Source: Emticicia fluvialis
Lineage (GTDB): Bacteria > Bacteroidota > Bacteroidia > Cytophagales > Spirosomataceae
Direction of reading: 5' to 3'
Assembly (NCBI RefSeq): GCF_024793945.1
Contig: NZ_JANUSD010000012.1
Location: 1-64,000, forward strand
Length of the DNA stretch: 64,000 nt
This document shows positions 26,843 through 35,772 of this stretch, one piece after another (within the stretch, counting starts at the first letter, position 1; every line of letters starts with the position of its first letter). Made by a program: the position numbers and the translations under genes. A model generated the notes under the pieces. It ran no database searches, was not told the DNA's origin, and worked only from the letters and a program-made list of their open reading frames with translations.

Positions 26843-27532
26843 GCTTTAATTACGATTTATTTTACTTCTAACTAAAACATTTATTCGTACAGATGAGCTA
26901 TTTGCCCAGCCTATGATTTTCATGTTTGATATTAATACTTCAATACCACAAAAAGTGACCAATTTCTACATTAACTTATAGAATAAACCCCGGGAAAACG
27001 TTTAACATTTACTCGTCATAACATTAGAATCATTAAACAAAGACCAGTCATTAAGCCATTTAACAAAGCAATTGTGGGCAAGCTGAAAAAAAAACAGGTA
27101 AAGCAAGCACGAAAATAAACCCTTAAACAACTAATAATGAGCTAATTAACAACACTTTCAATCAAACATACACCGCTGAAAGAATATTATTAACAATCAA
27201 ATTCTATTTTTTTTTACCAACCAATAAGATTTTTTACTAATTTTCAAAAAATCAGTGGTCAGCTATTAAAAGTGACCTTAAAGCCAGTAAAAAGGCTCGA
27301 AATAGTTCATTTTTCGGGTCATGTTTATAATTACGGGCTTAAATCGCTTGAATTTTGTACCCTGCCTATTTTAGTATTTTTCAACAGCAGTAGCAGCACA
27401 GGAATCACACGTGAATACTAATAATCAGATAATGAATACTTTGGCAAAATAATTGCTTCAAGGTTTCAGGACTTGCAGGCTTATTAGCAGGAAAAGCGAT
27501 GTTTCTACTATTTCTCAATAAATTAAAAAACC
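26843..27532. other. Long AT-rich intergenic region upstream of the exopolysaccharide operon
   Basis: About 690 bp with no ORF of note on either strand. It probably holds the promoter and a long leader of the receiver/exopolysaccharide operon. An AAACGTTT palindrome occurs at 26996-27003, too short to call. No clear TAnnTTTG box with correct spacing was found. Confidence 0.5.
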
Positions 27533-27934
27533 ATGAGCAAAAAGTTAAAACTTCTGATAATTGATGATGAGGCTAGTATCAGAAAGGTTTTAGAGCATTT
27601 CCTTAACAAAGAATTTGAAGTTACTGTAAAAAATGATGGCATGGAAGGCATGAACTGGCTGGAAGCAGGTAATGATACCGACTTCATAATTGCTGATTTG
27701 AATATGCCGAATCTGAACGGAAAAGAGTTTACCAAAGTAATCAGGTCAAGCAATTTGTATTCAGACCTGCCAATTATTATACTTTCAGGAACCGACGAAA
27801 GCAAAGAACGAATAGAATGCCTGAATCTGGGTGCCGACGACTTTATGCTCAAGCCTTTTAACCCTATGGAGGTACATGCCAAAATTAAAGCTATTTTGCG
27901 CAGGGTTAAGCCAAAATCCATCATTGATTCGTAG
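27533..27934 (+). CDS. Stand-alone receiver-domain response regulator
   Basis: A 133-residue single-domain response regulator. The acidic pair Asp11-Asp12, phospho-acceptor Asp55 (FIIADLNMPN), Thr/Ser switch (ILSGTDES) and Lys107 (FMLKPFNP) are all present, so it should be phosphorylatable. It lacks an output domain. It is the first gene of the plus-strand exopolysaccharide operon, 18 bp before a phosphoglycosyl transferase that carries a degenerate receiver domain. Confidence 0.93.
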   Translation: MSKKLKLLIIDDEASIRKVLEHFLNKEFEVTVKNDGMEGMNWLEAGNDTDFIIADLNMPNLNGKEFTKVIRSSNLYSDLPIIILSGTDESKERIECLNLGADDFMLKPFNPMEVHAKIKAILRRVKPKSIIDS

Positions 27935-27952
27935 AAAACTCATCTGTATAAT

Positions 27953-29149
27953 ATGAATAATCCTTTACCTAATACTGCTATTGTACCGGAGGAGGAAAAG
28001 CTCCCGATTAAGATTATTTTTATTGAAAGAGACGACAAAGTAGTGGTTGATTTCCTGAAGAAGTTCGGAAAAAAAATCCATATTAAAATTATGGGTACTC
28101 CGGAAGATTGTCTTAATTATCTTAAAAACACCTACCCTCCAGATGCCATTGTTATCAATAAAGGTAACGACGGTCTTAAATTCCTTGAAACGATTCGCGG
28201 ACAAGCATGGACTCGCTCTCTACCGGTGATAGTTACCAGCGAAAATATTACAGCAGGATTAATTAAAGAAGTACAGGAAAAAGGCGGTGATGATATATAT
28301 CCTATCGATTTTAGTTCAGGCGATTTAATAGTCCGCCTTGAATACTTTATCAAGCGTCGGCATTACAAGGCCATGCAGCAAACCAAAGCCAGTATACTTG
28401 ATGTAAAAATACCTTTCTGGAAAAGATTCATCGATGTTACCACCACAGGCCTTGCGTTATTACTACTCTCGCCGTTGTTAATAATTGTTGCTATTCTGAT
28501 AAAGCTTGACTCCAAAGGGCCTGTCATATATCTTTCAAAGCGTGTAGGGGCCGGTTACAAGATATTCAGTATTTACAAATTCAGAACCATGCGTACAGAT
28601 GCCGACCAGCTGATAAAAAACATGGGGTCGCTGAATATGTACACCAAGCAAACCGAACAAAAACAGATTGCCGGGTTATGCGATACCTGCCAGGCCATTG
28701 GCTCATGCCAGCAGCAGTTATATATGGACGGAGAAATGATTTGTGAGAAAATGTATCTGTCTGAGAAAAAAGAGAAAGCAGCCTTTATGAAGTTTCAGAA
28801 TGACCCGCGCATTACCAAACTGGGTCGTTTTCTACGCAACACCAGTATTGATGAGCTCCCACAGTTATTTAATATATTCCTCGGCGATATGTCGCTTGTA
28901 GGTAACAGGCCTTTGCCGCTTTATGAAGCCGAAAAACTAACTACCGACGAATACATAGAACGCTTTGCCGGCCCCGGCGGCCTTACCGGGCTTTGGCAGG
29001 TTACCAAACGTGGTAAAGGCAAAAAAGAAATGACAGAAGAAGAGCGTATTCAGCTGGATATTGAATATGCCCGGAATTTCTCTTTCAAGTATGACATGAA
29101 GATATTCTTTATGACCTTCCCTGCACTTTTGCAGTCAGAAAACGTATAA
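27953..29149 (+). CDS. Polyprenyl-phosphate sugar transferase with N-terminal pseudo-receiver
   Basis: A 398-residue fusion. Residues 18-135 look like a receiver fold, but the acceptor Asp is replaced (AIVINK, Asn69) and the switch Lys is absent (DDIYPIDF). Residues 155-398 are a WcaJ-type phosphoglycosyl transferase: membrane hairpin 160-185, KFRTMRTDA, the catalytic Asp300-Glu301 (SIDELPQ) and GNRPLPLYE. An insertion holds four cysteines (243, 246, 252, 264), unusual for the family. It would start repeat-unit assembly on undecaprenyl phosphate. Confidence 0.85.
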   Translation: MNNPLPNTAIVPEEEKLPIKIIFIERDDKVVVDFLKKFGKKIHIKIMGTPEDCLNYLKNTYPPDAIVINKGNDGLKFLETIRGQAWTRSLPVIVTSENITAGLIKEVQEKGGDDIYPIDFSSGDLIVRLEYFIKRRHYKAMQQTKASILDVKIPFWKRFIDVTTTGLALLLLSPLLIIVAILIKLDSKGPVIYLSKRVGAGYKIFSIYKFRTMRTDADQLIKNMGSLNMYTKQTEQKQIAGLCDTCQAIGSCQQQLYMDGEMICEKMYLSEKKEKAAFMKFQNDPRITKLGRFLRNTSIDELPQLFNIFLGDMSLVGNRPLPLYEAEKLTTDEYIERFAGPGGLTGLWQVTKRGKGKKEMTEEERIQLDIEYARNFSFKYDMKIFFMTFPALLQSENV

Positions 29150-29242
29150 GAATCTCTTTGAACCGAACCTATTTATATTAAAACACATATTGCAGCAGCC
29201 AACCGGTTTGCTGTCTGGTTTTTAACATCAAACTTTATAGAA

Positions 29243-30103
29243 ATGGATGCAATTTCCTTACCTGGTTGGGTAAAGCAGATTCTTAGCAAGCCTTTACTGA
29301 TTAATCAATATACTGAAAGCGAAATTGACGAGCTAAAGAACAAATTAGCCAGATTCAATGTTGAAAATCCGGTTGCCAGTATTTTAATACCGGCCTGGAA
29401 CGAAGAAGAAGGTATTCTGCATACTTTAATTTCTCTCGCCAACACCAATACTGAATACCCGACAGAACTTATTATAGTTGATAATAACTCTACCGACGGC
29501 ACCAATGCGTTGCTGAAAAGACTGGGCATAAATGTACTTTTTGAAGAAAAACAAGGCGTAGGGCATGCCCGTATACAGGGCTTGCATAAGGCCAAAGGAA
29601 AATATCTGCTGTCTGCCGACAGTGACACCTTGTATCCGCCGGGTTGGATTAATGCAATGATAAATGCTTTGAAACAAGGCGAAAAAGACAATGTGTATTG
29701 CGTGCATGGAACCTATGCCTTTTTACCGAGCGATAAAACCCCTCGCTGGCAATATGGAATTTATGAGTTTCTGAGTGGCTTTGTGATTCGTAAAAACGAG
29801 AAAAACACACCATATCTGAACGTTTTGGGTTACAACAGTGCATTTATAACCCAAAAAGGTATTGAAGTAAACGGCTATGATATACCTGTGCAACGTACCT
29901 TCAGAGGCATTGCACGTAATAAAGGCGGCTATGCCGCAGTAGATGGCATGATGGGTTACAGACTGATGGAAGCCGGAGGTAAAATTGCGGTGGTTTCTGA
30001 TTATGACGCCAAAGTCTGGACAAACGACAGACGTATCCAGATTGACGGTGGTATCTGGAAAGCGCTGGTGTTTCGTGTGCAGAAACATCTTTTCAAAAAG
30101 TAA
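29243..30103 (+). CDS. Family 2 glycosyltransferase
   Basis: A 286-residue GT-A fold glycosyltransferase. The nucleotide-sugar half has ASILIPAWNEEEGIL, IIVDNNSTDGT and the metal motif SADSDTLYPPGW. It lies within the exopolysaccharide operon, 93 bp after the sugar transferase and 10 bp before an acyltransferase. It has no clear membrane segment. Donor and acceptor are unknown; it probably extends the repeat unit. Confidence 0.88.
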   Translation: MDAISLPGWVKQILSKPLLINQYTESEIDELKNKLARFNVENPVASILIPAWNEEEGILHTLISLANTNTEYPTELIIVDNNSTDGTNALLKRLGINVLFEEKQGVGHARIQGLHKAKGKYLLSADSDTLYPPGWINAMINALKQGEKDNVYCVHGTYAFLPSDKTPRWQYGIYEFLSGFVIRKNEKNTPYLNVLGYNSAFITQKGIEVNGYDIPVQRTFRGIARNKGGYAAVDGMMGYRLMEAGGKIAVVSDYDAKVWTNDRRIQIDGGIWKALVFRVQKHLFKK

Positions 30104-30113
30104 TTACACGGCC

Positions 30114-30758
30114 ATGTCAATTATACAAATAATTAAAACCAACCAGAGCCTGAAGCAATTTGTGCACTGGTGTTTAATACCCAAACATCAGGCAAGGCCC
30201 AGGCTTTGGGTAGCGTGGTTTGTTAATCCGTTTTTTCATAAAAAAGGCAAAGGAGTAACTATTTGCCACAGAACCCGTATGGACGTTCTGCCGTTTCAAC
30301 CTTTCAGTATCGGCAATTACAGCACTATTGAAGACTTTGCTACCGTCAATAACGGTGTTGGCGCGGTAAGTATAGGCAATAATTCAAGAATAGGTATTGG
30401 CAATGTGGTAATAGGCCCGGTAAGCATTGGTAATAATGTAATACTGGCACAAAATATTGTAATGAGCGGGCTAAACCATACTTACACTGATGTTGAAACG
30501 CCCATTTCGCTGCAACCGGTTACGACCTCTCCTATTGTTATTGAAGATGATTGCTGGGTAGGAGCCAATGCCGTGCTAACTGCAGGTGTTACCATTGGTA
30601 AACATAGCGTGGTAGCTGCCGGAGCCGTAGTTACCAAAAGCATCCCGCCGTTTAGTGTGGCAGTCGGTAATCCAGCCAGAGTTATTAAACAGTACAATCC
30701 TGCCTCGCAAAGGTGGGAAAGCACCATTAAAAAAGAATCATCTCCGGCTAACGGATAA
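30114..30758 (+). CDS. Hexapeptide-repeat (left-handed beta-helix) acyltransferase
   Basis: A 214-residue O-acyltransferase with many hexapeptide turns (VSIGNNSRIGIGNVVIGPVSIG, IEDDCWVGANAVLTAGVTIG) and the usual end FSVAVGNPARVIKQY. The catalytic His is probably in SGLNHTYTD. The frame is open further upstream, but that part lies in the previous gene; the ATG at 30114 is the plausible start. It likely acetylates a sugar of the exported polysaccharide. Confidence 0.85.
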   Translation: MSIIQIIKTNQSLKQFVHWCLIPKHQARPRLWVAWFVNPFFHKKGKGVTICHRTRMDVLPFQPFSIGNYSTIEDFATVNNGVGAVSIGNNSRIGIGNVVIGPVSIGNNVILAQNIVMSGLNHTYTDVETPISLQPVTTSPIVIEDDCWVGANAVLTAGVTIGKHSVVAAGAVVTKSIPPFSVAVGNPARVIKQYNPASQRWESTIKKESSPANG

Positions 30759-30783
30759 TTGTTTTCTTAAGCCCCATTTACCT

Positions 30784-31692
30784 ATGCCCGCCGATTTCCC
30801 CAAGGTTTCAATTATCACCATTAATTTTAACGGCACAGCTGTTACGGCCGAGCTGTTGCAATCGCTCGAAAAAATCACTTACCCTAATATTGAAGTGGTT
30901 GTGGTAGATAACAGCACAAAAACGCCAGGGCATGAATTACCCATCAGATTTCCGTGGATTAAATATCTGGAAACAGGAGAAAACAGGGGTTTTGCAGGTG
31001 GTAACAATCAGGGAATAGAACTAGCCACCGGCGATTACATCTTTTTACTGAATAATGACACCGAAGTAGCGCCGGATTTTCTTGAACCATTGGTGGCCCG
31101 TATGCAAAGCGATACAACCATTGGGGTAGTATGCCCGAAAATCCTCTACTTTGATGAGCCGGATACCATACAGTTTGCGGGTTTTCTGCCCATAAATCCT
31201 ATCACCGGCAGAGGGTTTTCAATTGGCTATCTTGAAAAAGACAAAGGCCAGTATAATGAAGCCAGACCAACCTCGAGGGCACATGGGGCAGCCATGATGT
31301 TTTCCAGAACTGCCATGGAAAAAGTAGGCCTAATGGCCGAGCTTTTCTTTCTCTACTATGAAGAAATGGATTATTGTGAACGTTTCAAACGGGCGGGATA
31401 CACCATCTGGTATGAACCCAAAAGCAAAATATGGCATAAAGAATCAATCAGTACCGGAAAAGGCTCTACGCTTAAAACTTATTATTACGGCCGGAATCGT
31501 TTATTGTATTTACGCCGTAATACCTTTGGGTTCCAGCGGGTTTTAATGTATCTCTATTATTTCATCATTGCCGTACCCAAAAATTTACTCGGGTACCTGA
31601 TAAAAGGAGACACCGCACATCTAAAGGCTTTCTGGCAGGGTTTAGCCTGGAACTTCAGCAATGGTTCAGCCGATATTCACGATAAAAAATAA
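30784..31692 (+). CDS. Family 2 glycosyltransferase, rhamnosyltransferase-like
   Basis: A 302-residue GT-A enzyme opening with PKVSIITINFNGTAVTAELL. It has VVVDNSTK, an NRGFAGGNNQGI motif and the LLNNDTEV metal site, all typical of rhamnosyltransferase-like GT2 proteins, then a C-terminal membrane-associated stretch. It starts 25 bp after the acyltransferase gene. The earlier frame opening at 30655 lies inside that gene. Confidence 0.88.
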   Translation: MPADFPKVSIITINFNGTAVTAELLQSLEKITYPNIEVVVVDNSTKTPGHELPIRFPWIKYLETGENRGFAGGNNQGIELATGDYIFLLNNDTEVAPDFLEPLVARMQSDTTIGVVCPKILYFDEPDTIQFAGFLPINPITGRGFSIGYLEKDKGQYNEARPTSRAHGAAMMFSRTAMEKVGLMAELFFLYYEEMDYCERFKRAGYTIWYEPKSKIWHKESISTGKGSTLKTYYYGRNRLLYLRRNTFGFQRVLMYLYYFIIAVPKNLLGYLIKGDTAHLKAFWQGLAWNFSNGSADIHDKK

Positions 31693-31723
31693 TCAGTACA
31701 GCAGCATATAAACAAACTTCGCA

Positions 31724-32854
31724 ATGCGTATAGGTATAGAAGCTCAACGGATTTTCAGAAAAAAGAAACACGGAATGGATATTGTTATCCTGGAGGTACT
31801 CCGTGAGTTGCAGCAATTGAATACTCCTCATGAGTATTTTGTCTATGCCCAGCCCGACGAAGACATGCAAGCGCTTTCAAACAGCGCCAATACGCATCTG
31901 CATATAACCAAACCTGCCTTGTATCCTGTTTGGGAACAAAGCCTTCTACCTAAAGCCGGCAGGCAGGATAACATAGATTTACTGCATTGTACCAGTAACA
32001 CCGCTCCTATCGGCTCTTCTGTTCCATTAGTGGTTACAATTCATGATATTATTTATCTTGAAAAATGGATGATTCGCGAAGGCACCTATTACCAGCGTTT
32101 TGGTAATCTGTACCGGCGCTGGAACGTGCCCAGAATAGCCTCAAAAGCAGAAATAATCATAACCGTAAGCGATTACGAACGTGAACGCATTATTGAAGGT
32201 CTTAACATTTCGCCTGATAAAGTAAGAACGGTTTACAATGCCTGCGGCAAGCATTTTACACCAGAGCGAAATGAGGCCGAATTGCAGGCTTTTCAAAAGA
32301 AAATGGGCTTGCCTGATAAATTTATTCTTTTTTTGGGTAACACCGACCCAAAGAAGAATCTGCCCAATGTTATGAAGGCCCTGGATATACTTAATCAAAG
32401 AGGCCAGCTTGATTTCAAGATGGTTATGCCTGATTTCGGTAAAGAGCATTTGCACGCCTTGCTGAAATCGCAGAACAGCGAATACCTCCTGAACCATATT
32501 ATGCTTACCGGTTATATCCCAAACAAGGAGTTGCCCAATCTATACCGGCTGGCGCAATTGTTTTTGTACCCTTCCCTGCGTGAGAGTTTCGGTATTCCTA
32601 TTCTGGAAGCTATGAGTTGTGGTACGCCGGTTATTACCAGCAACACCTCTGCCATGCCGGAGGTAGCCGGAAACGGAGCCTTATTAATAGACCCGACACA
32701 ACCGGAGCAGATTGCAGAAAATATAATAAAAGTACTTACTGATAACGACATACGTAAGACATCAATTGACTACGGAATTAAAAGAGCTGCCATGTTTTCG
32801 TGGCAAAAAACAGCTCAGGAAGTAGTGAGCATCTATAATGAAGTGCTGGCTTAG
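31724..32854 (+). CDS. Family 4-type glycosyltransferase
   Basis: A 376-residue GT-B enzyme. The N-terminal half has MRIGIEAQRIFRKKKHGMDI; the C-terminal half has NTDPKKNLPNVMKAL and the E-x7-E motif in YPSLRESFGIPILEAMSCGTPVI. Last gene of the plus-strand exopolysaccharide operon, before a bidirectional terminator. Confidence 0.9.
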   Translation: MRIGIEAQRIFRKKKHGMDIVILEVLRELQQLNTPHEYFVYAQPDEDMQALSNSANTHLHITKPALYPVWEQSLLPKAGRQDNIDLLHCTSNTAPIGSSVPLVVTIHDIIYLEKWMIREGTYYQRFGNLYRRWNVPRIASKAEIIITVSDYERERIIEGLNISPDKVRTVYNACGKHFTPERNEAELQAFQKKMGLPDKFILFLGNTDPKKNLPNVMKALDILNQRGQLDFKMVMPDFGKEHLHALLKSQNSEYLLNHIMLTGYIPNKELPNLYRLAQLFLYPSLRESFGIPILEAMSCGTPVITSNTSAMPEVAGNGALLIDPTQPEQIAENIIKVLTDNDIRKTSIDYGIKRAAMFSWQKTAQEVVSIYNEVLA

Positions 32855-32931
32855 TCAATTGCTTTGGCTTTCTTTAGTATGTGCAAGCCTCTGGCTCATG
32901 TCTGTATGAAAATCCTATCACCCCGATAATG

Positions 32932-32962
32932 AAAAATCCGGTCCTTCGCGAACCGGATTTTT
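32932..32962. terminator. Bidirectional terminator between convergent exopolysaccharide operons
   Basis: Arms AAAAATCCGGT and ACCGGATTTTT form an 11-bp stem with a CCTTCGCGA loop. It serves both the plus-strand operon and the minus-strand acyltransferase gene. Confidence 0.88.
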
Positions 32963-33066
32963 CAACCATATACGTATCCTTAAACATTCTGAACCGTTTT
33001 CACTTCAAATACAAAATACTATGCCTATTGAAGGAGTCTTTTTAGGCAGAGAATTTTTTGTGCTGC

Positions 33067-34146
33067 TCAGTTGGCAGCAGGTTTATGAGCAGGCAGTTTA
33101 ACTACTTTCTTCAAAAAATTATGAATCGGCGGTTCGCCATATTTGGCTATCAGATGCGAAACACCAATAAGAAATGCAATGGGTAAAACAGGCAGCAATA
33201 AACCCGGAATAGACGGAAAGTACCTATTTAGTTTTATTATCATCGCTATCATGGCGCTTTCGTGAATCAGGTAGAGAGGATAACTAACAAAACCCATATA
33301 AACCAACACCTTGTTATCAAATAAAGCCTTCAATTTATCTGAATAAATGGTGGCCATAAAAATAGCCAGAATCATTATTGCCCATAAAAATACGGCTGGG
33401 GTTCTTCCAAAAGTAAGAAAGAGTGACGATACCGATGAAATAACTCCAGTTGCCAGAGCGTAGCCTAAAAATGACTTCTTATTCTCTTTATAATAAATAT
33501 ACATAAGAGAACCACAGGCAAACCAGCCAAAATAAATAAAACTAATCTGGTGTGTTAAAACATTAACCGGAACCAGCACCTTGAATCCCATTTCTTCAAC
33601 CAGAATTTTGATAATCATTCCACCTATAAAAATCAAGAAAATAGAAACAATTGCTTTTATTCTACCCCAGAAAAAATAAAGCAGGCCAAATATAAAGTAA
33701 TATTTAACTTCAACATACAACGACCAGAATACGCCCTCCAGATACCCCTGATTATTGTGGAATATTTTGTTAATCCAGGCTGGTTCCATAAAAAGCAAAC
33801 CCGGTATCACATCTTTCAATGGTGGTATGCCGCCGGGTCTTTCAGGTAAAATTCTGGCGGTGGCATATATTAACACAGTGGCTATAAGCATTGCCGGAAA
33901 TAACCTTAGCCATCTTTTAATAATAAATTCTTTAAATGAATAGCATTTTTCGAGCGTCATTAAAATTACAAAGCCTGAAATCAGGAAAAACAGCTGTACC
34001 CCTAACCAGCCTTTTTCAAAAAGCGGGAAGTCAGCATACTGGCTGCCATAAGGCACCATGGCGGGCCATCTTGTGTAGGCATGATAGAGTATAACCATCA
34101 GGATTGCCAGCCCCCTGAAACCATCCAGAAACTTAATTCGATTCAT
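33067..34146 (-). CDS. Membrane acyltransferase of the acyltransferase 3 family
   Basis: A 359-residue polytopic membrane protein. The opening FLDGFRGLAILMVILYHAYTRW with its catalytic His is the family mark, and about ten membrane segments follow (OafA/YrhL type). These enzymes add acyl groups to surface glycans or lipids. It is the last gene on the minus side of the exopolysaccharide locus, separated from the flippase gene by 214 bp that shows no other gene. Confidence 0.88.
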   Translation of the reverse strand: MNRIKFLDGFRGLAILMVILYHAYTRWPAMVPYGSQYADFPLFEKGWLGVQLFFLISGFVILMTLEKCYSFKEFIIKRWLRLFPAMLIATVLIYATARILPERPGGIPPLKDVIPGLLFMEPAWINKIFHNNQGYLEGVFWSLYVEVKYYFIFGLLYFFWGRIKAIVSIFLIFIGGMIIKILVEEMGFKVLVPVNVLTHQISFIYFGWFACGSLMYIYYKENKKSFLGYALATGVISSVSSLFLTFGRTPAVFLWAIMILAIFMATIYSDKLKALFDNKVLVYMGFVSYPLYLIHESAMIAMIIKLNRYFPSIPGLLLPVLPIAFLIGVSHLIAKYGEPPIHNFLKKVVKLPAHKPAAN

Positions 34147-34360
34147 CTTTTTTAAATAGTAAGCGTAAACAATTCCAGATACGTAAAGAATAATTATTGA
34201 GACAATTTACTTTGCCTCCGATAAAAAAACGCAAGTAATCAAAATAATCCACAGGCAGTTATGAGGTATATAACCATCTACTGCTTTTATAAATAACCAA
34301 TAGCCCCTGCTAATTAACAATGCAACTAAAGTGTATTTTCAGAAAAGTACAAAACGGTGT

Positions 34361-35728
34361 TCAGACCTTTTTATGCTTGCTCAAATACTGTTTGGCGAAA
34401 GCGCTTATCTGCGAAAACCCAACCGTATAGAAACTCAGCAAGGTAAAGTCGAGGTATTTTCTTAACCAATAATAACCAAAGAATGTACCGGATATAAGCG
34501 TGAAGAAAGTAGCTAATGCCACACCATTGATGGTTTTAAAAACCGTAAGCGCGATAAAATCGAACACCACATTGGTGGCAAGCATGATAAGTACTTTATA
34601 AAAATTTATTTTAGGTTTATGTATAATGTCTAGCGTGATACCTAAGAATCGGTCAATGGGTAGTACCATGGCAAAGCTCATCAGAATCCGATAGGCCGAA
34701 GTTGCATCTGTGCCTACATACTTACTACCGCCTAACAACTCAACTGCAAAGTCTGCTAATAAAATAATCAGAATAGATACCGGTATTAAACCAATTGAGA
34801 TGGTGCCCGCATACTTCTGCATAATTTCGGTTACTTCTTTTTTATTGCCTCTGTTAAAAGCAGCCGACATAGATGGCATACCGGTAGCCAGAAAACTACG
34901 CAGCGGAATTTCAATGATTTCCATCAGGCGCATCGGAATAGCATACATGGCAATGGCAGCAGGCCCTGCCGTACCCAACAGAAACATAATGATGAACGTA
35001 TCTGAACTACGCAGCAAGTTGGTACTGATGGATGTACCAACGCTATATTTACCGAAATTAAACAAATCAAGTATGATTTCCCTGGTTCGCTTCGGGAACG
35101 TTCGTATGTGTGTCCAGCCTTTAATAATACAATAGCTGCTTACCACAAAGGCGCTTCCGGCGTTTATCATAAACAGTAAATCACTGTGCAGTTTACCGAA
35201 GATGATAGTGAGCAGAATCATCACAATAAAAAAGCCCTGATTGAGTATACGTAGTATCAGTAGCTTGTCAAATCTTTGGCTGGCTTGCAGTATCCACGAC
35301 GAAATGGCAGAAGGAAGCGTACATAAGAAGGTGATTCCGAACCATCGGATGGTATTCATGATACCCTCATTGCCGGTAAAGTTTAACAAATGCGCACCAA
35401 CATAAAACAGTATGTTGGCCACAATCATAATGGCTGTAATTGCCAGACCCAAAAACCATACCGAGCCCAGAACGGCATCACCCCGTTCTTTTTCTGTACC
35501 TGAAAAAAACTTAATTAAGCCCACCTGAAGAAAACCGGTTCTGAAAGTATCGAGCAAAACAAAAACAGTCTGAAAGAAAAACCAGTAACCGATTTCGGTA
35601 GCAGGTAAGTATCGAAACAGAATACCGATAGTAACCATTGATAAAACAGCCATGCTCCCGTTGGCAAACAAGGATAAGAAATGTCTGTTTTGCAGTTTAG
35701 CTATTCCTTTTTTAAGGGTATGAATCAT
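34361..35728 (-). CDS. Wzx-like polysaccharide flippase
   Basis: A 455-residue protein with about 12-14 hydrophobic segments, of the MATE/MOP polysaccharide transporter type (FFQTVFVLLDTFRTGFLQVGLI, YAIPMRLMEIIEIPLRSFL). It would flip lipid-linked repeat units across the inner membrane. It follows a glycosyltransferase gene by 44 bp on the same strand. Confidence 0.85.
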   Translation of the reverse strand: MIHTLKKGIAKLQNRHFLSLFANGSMAVLSMVTIGILFRYLPATEIGYWFFFQTVFVLLDTFRTGFLQVGLIKFFSGTEKERGDAVLGSVWFLGLAITAIMIVANILFYVGAHLLNFTGNEGIMNTIRWFGITFLCTLPSAISSWILQASQRFDKLLILRILNQGFFIVMILLTIIFGKLHSDLLFMINAGSAFVVSSYCIIKGWTHIRTFPKRTREIILDLFNFGKYSVGTSISTNLLRSSDTFIIMFLLGTAGPAAIAMYAIPMRLMEIIEIPLRSFLATGMPSMSAAFNRGNKKEVTEIMQKYAGTISIGLIPVSILIILLADFAVELLGGSKYVGTDATSAYRILMSFAMVLPIDRFLGITLDIIHKPKINFYKVLIMLATNVVFDFIALTVFKTINGVALATFFTLISGTFFGYYWLRKYLDFTLLSFYTVGFSQISAFAKQYLSKHKKV

Positions 35729-35772
35729 AGGTTAATTAGTGCTTGGTAAAATGTAGTTTAGGATGGCAGGTA

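Noticed and set aside
26996..27003. AAACGTTT palindrome as a third LacI-type operator
   Set aside because: Only the 8-bp core matches; the flanks and second AACGTT of the 30-bp element are missing.
26843..27532. Riboswitch or small RNA in the long leader
   Set aside because: No strong stem set or known riboswitch core was recognised; only AT-rich sequence is visible.
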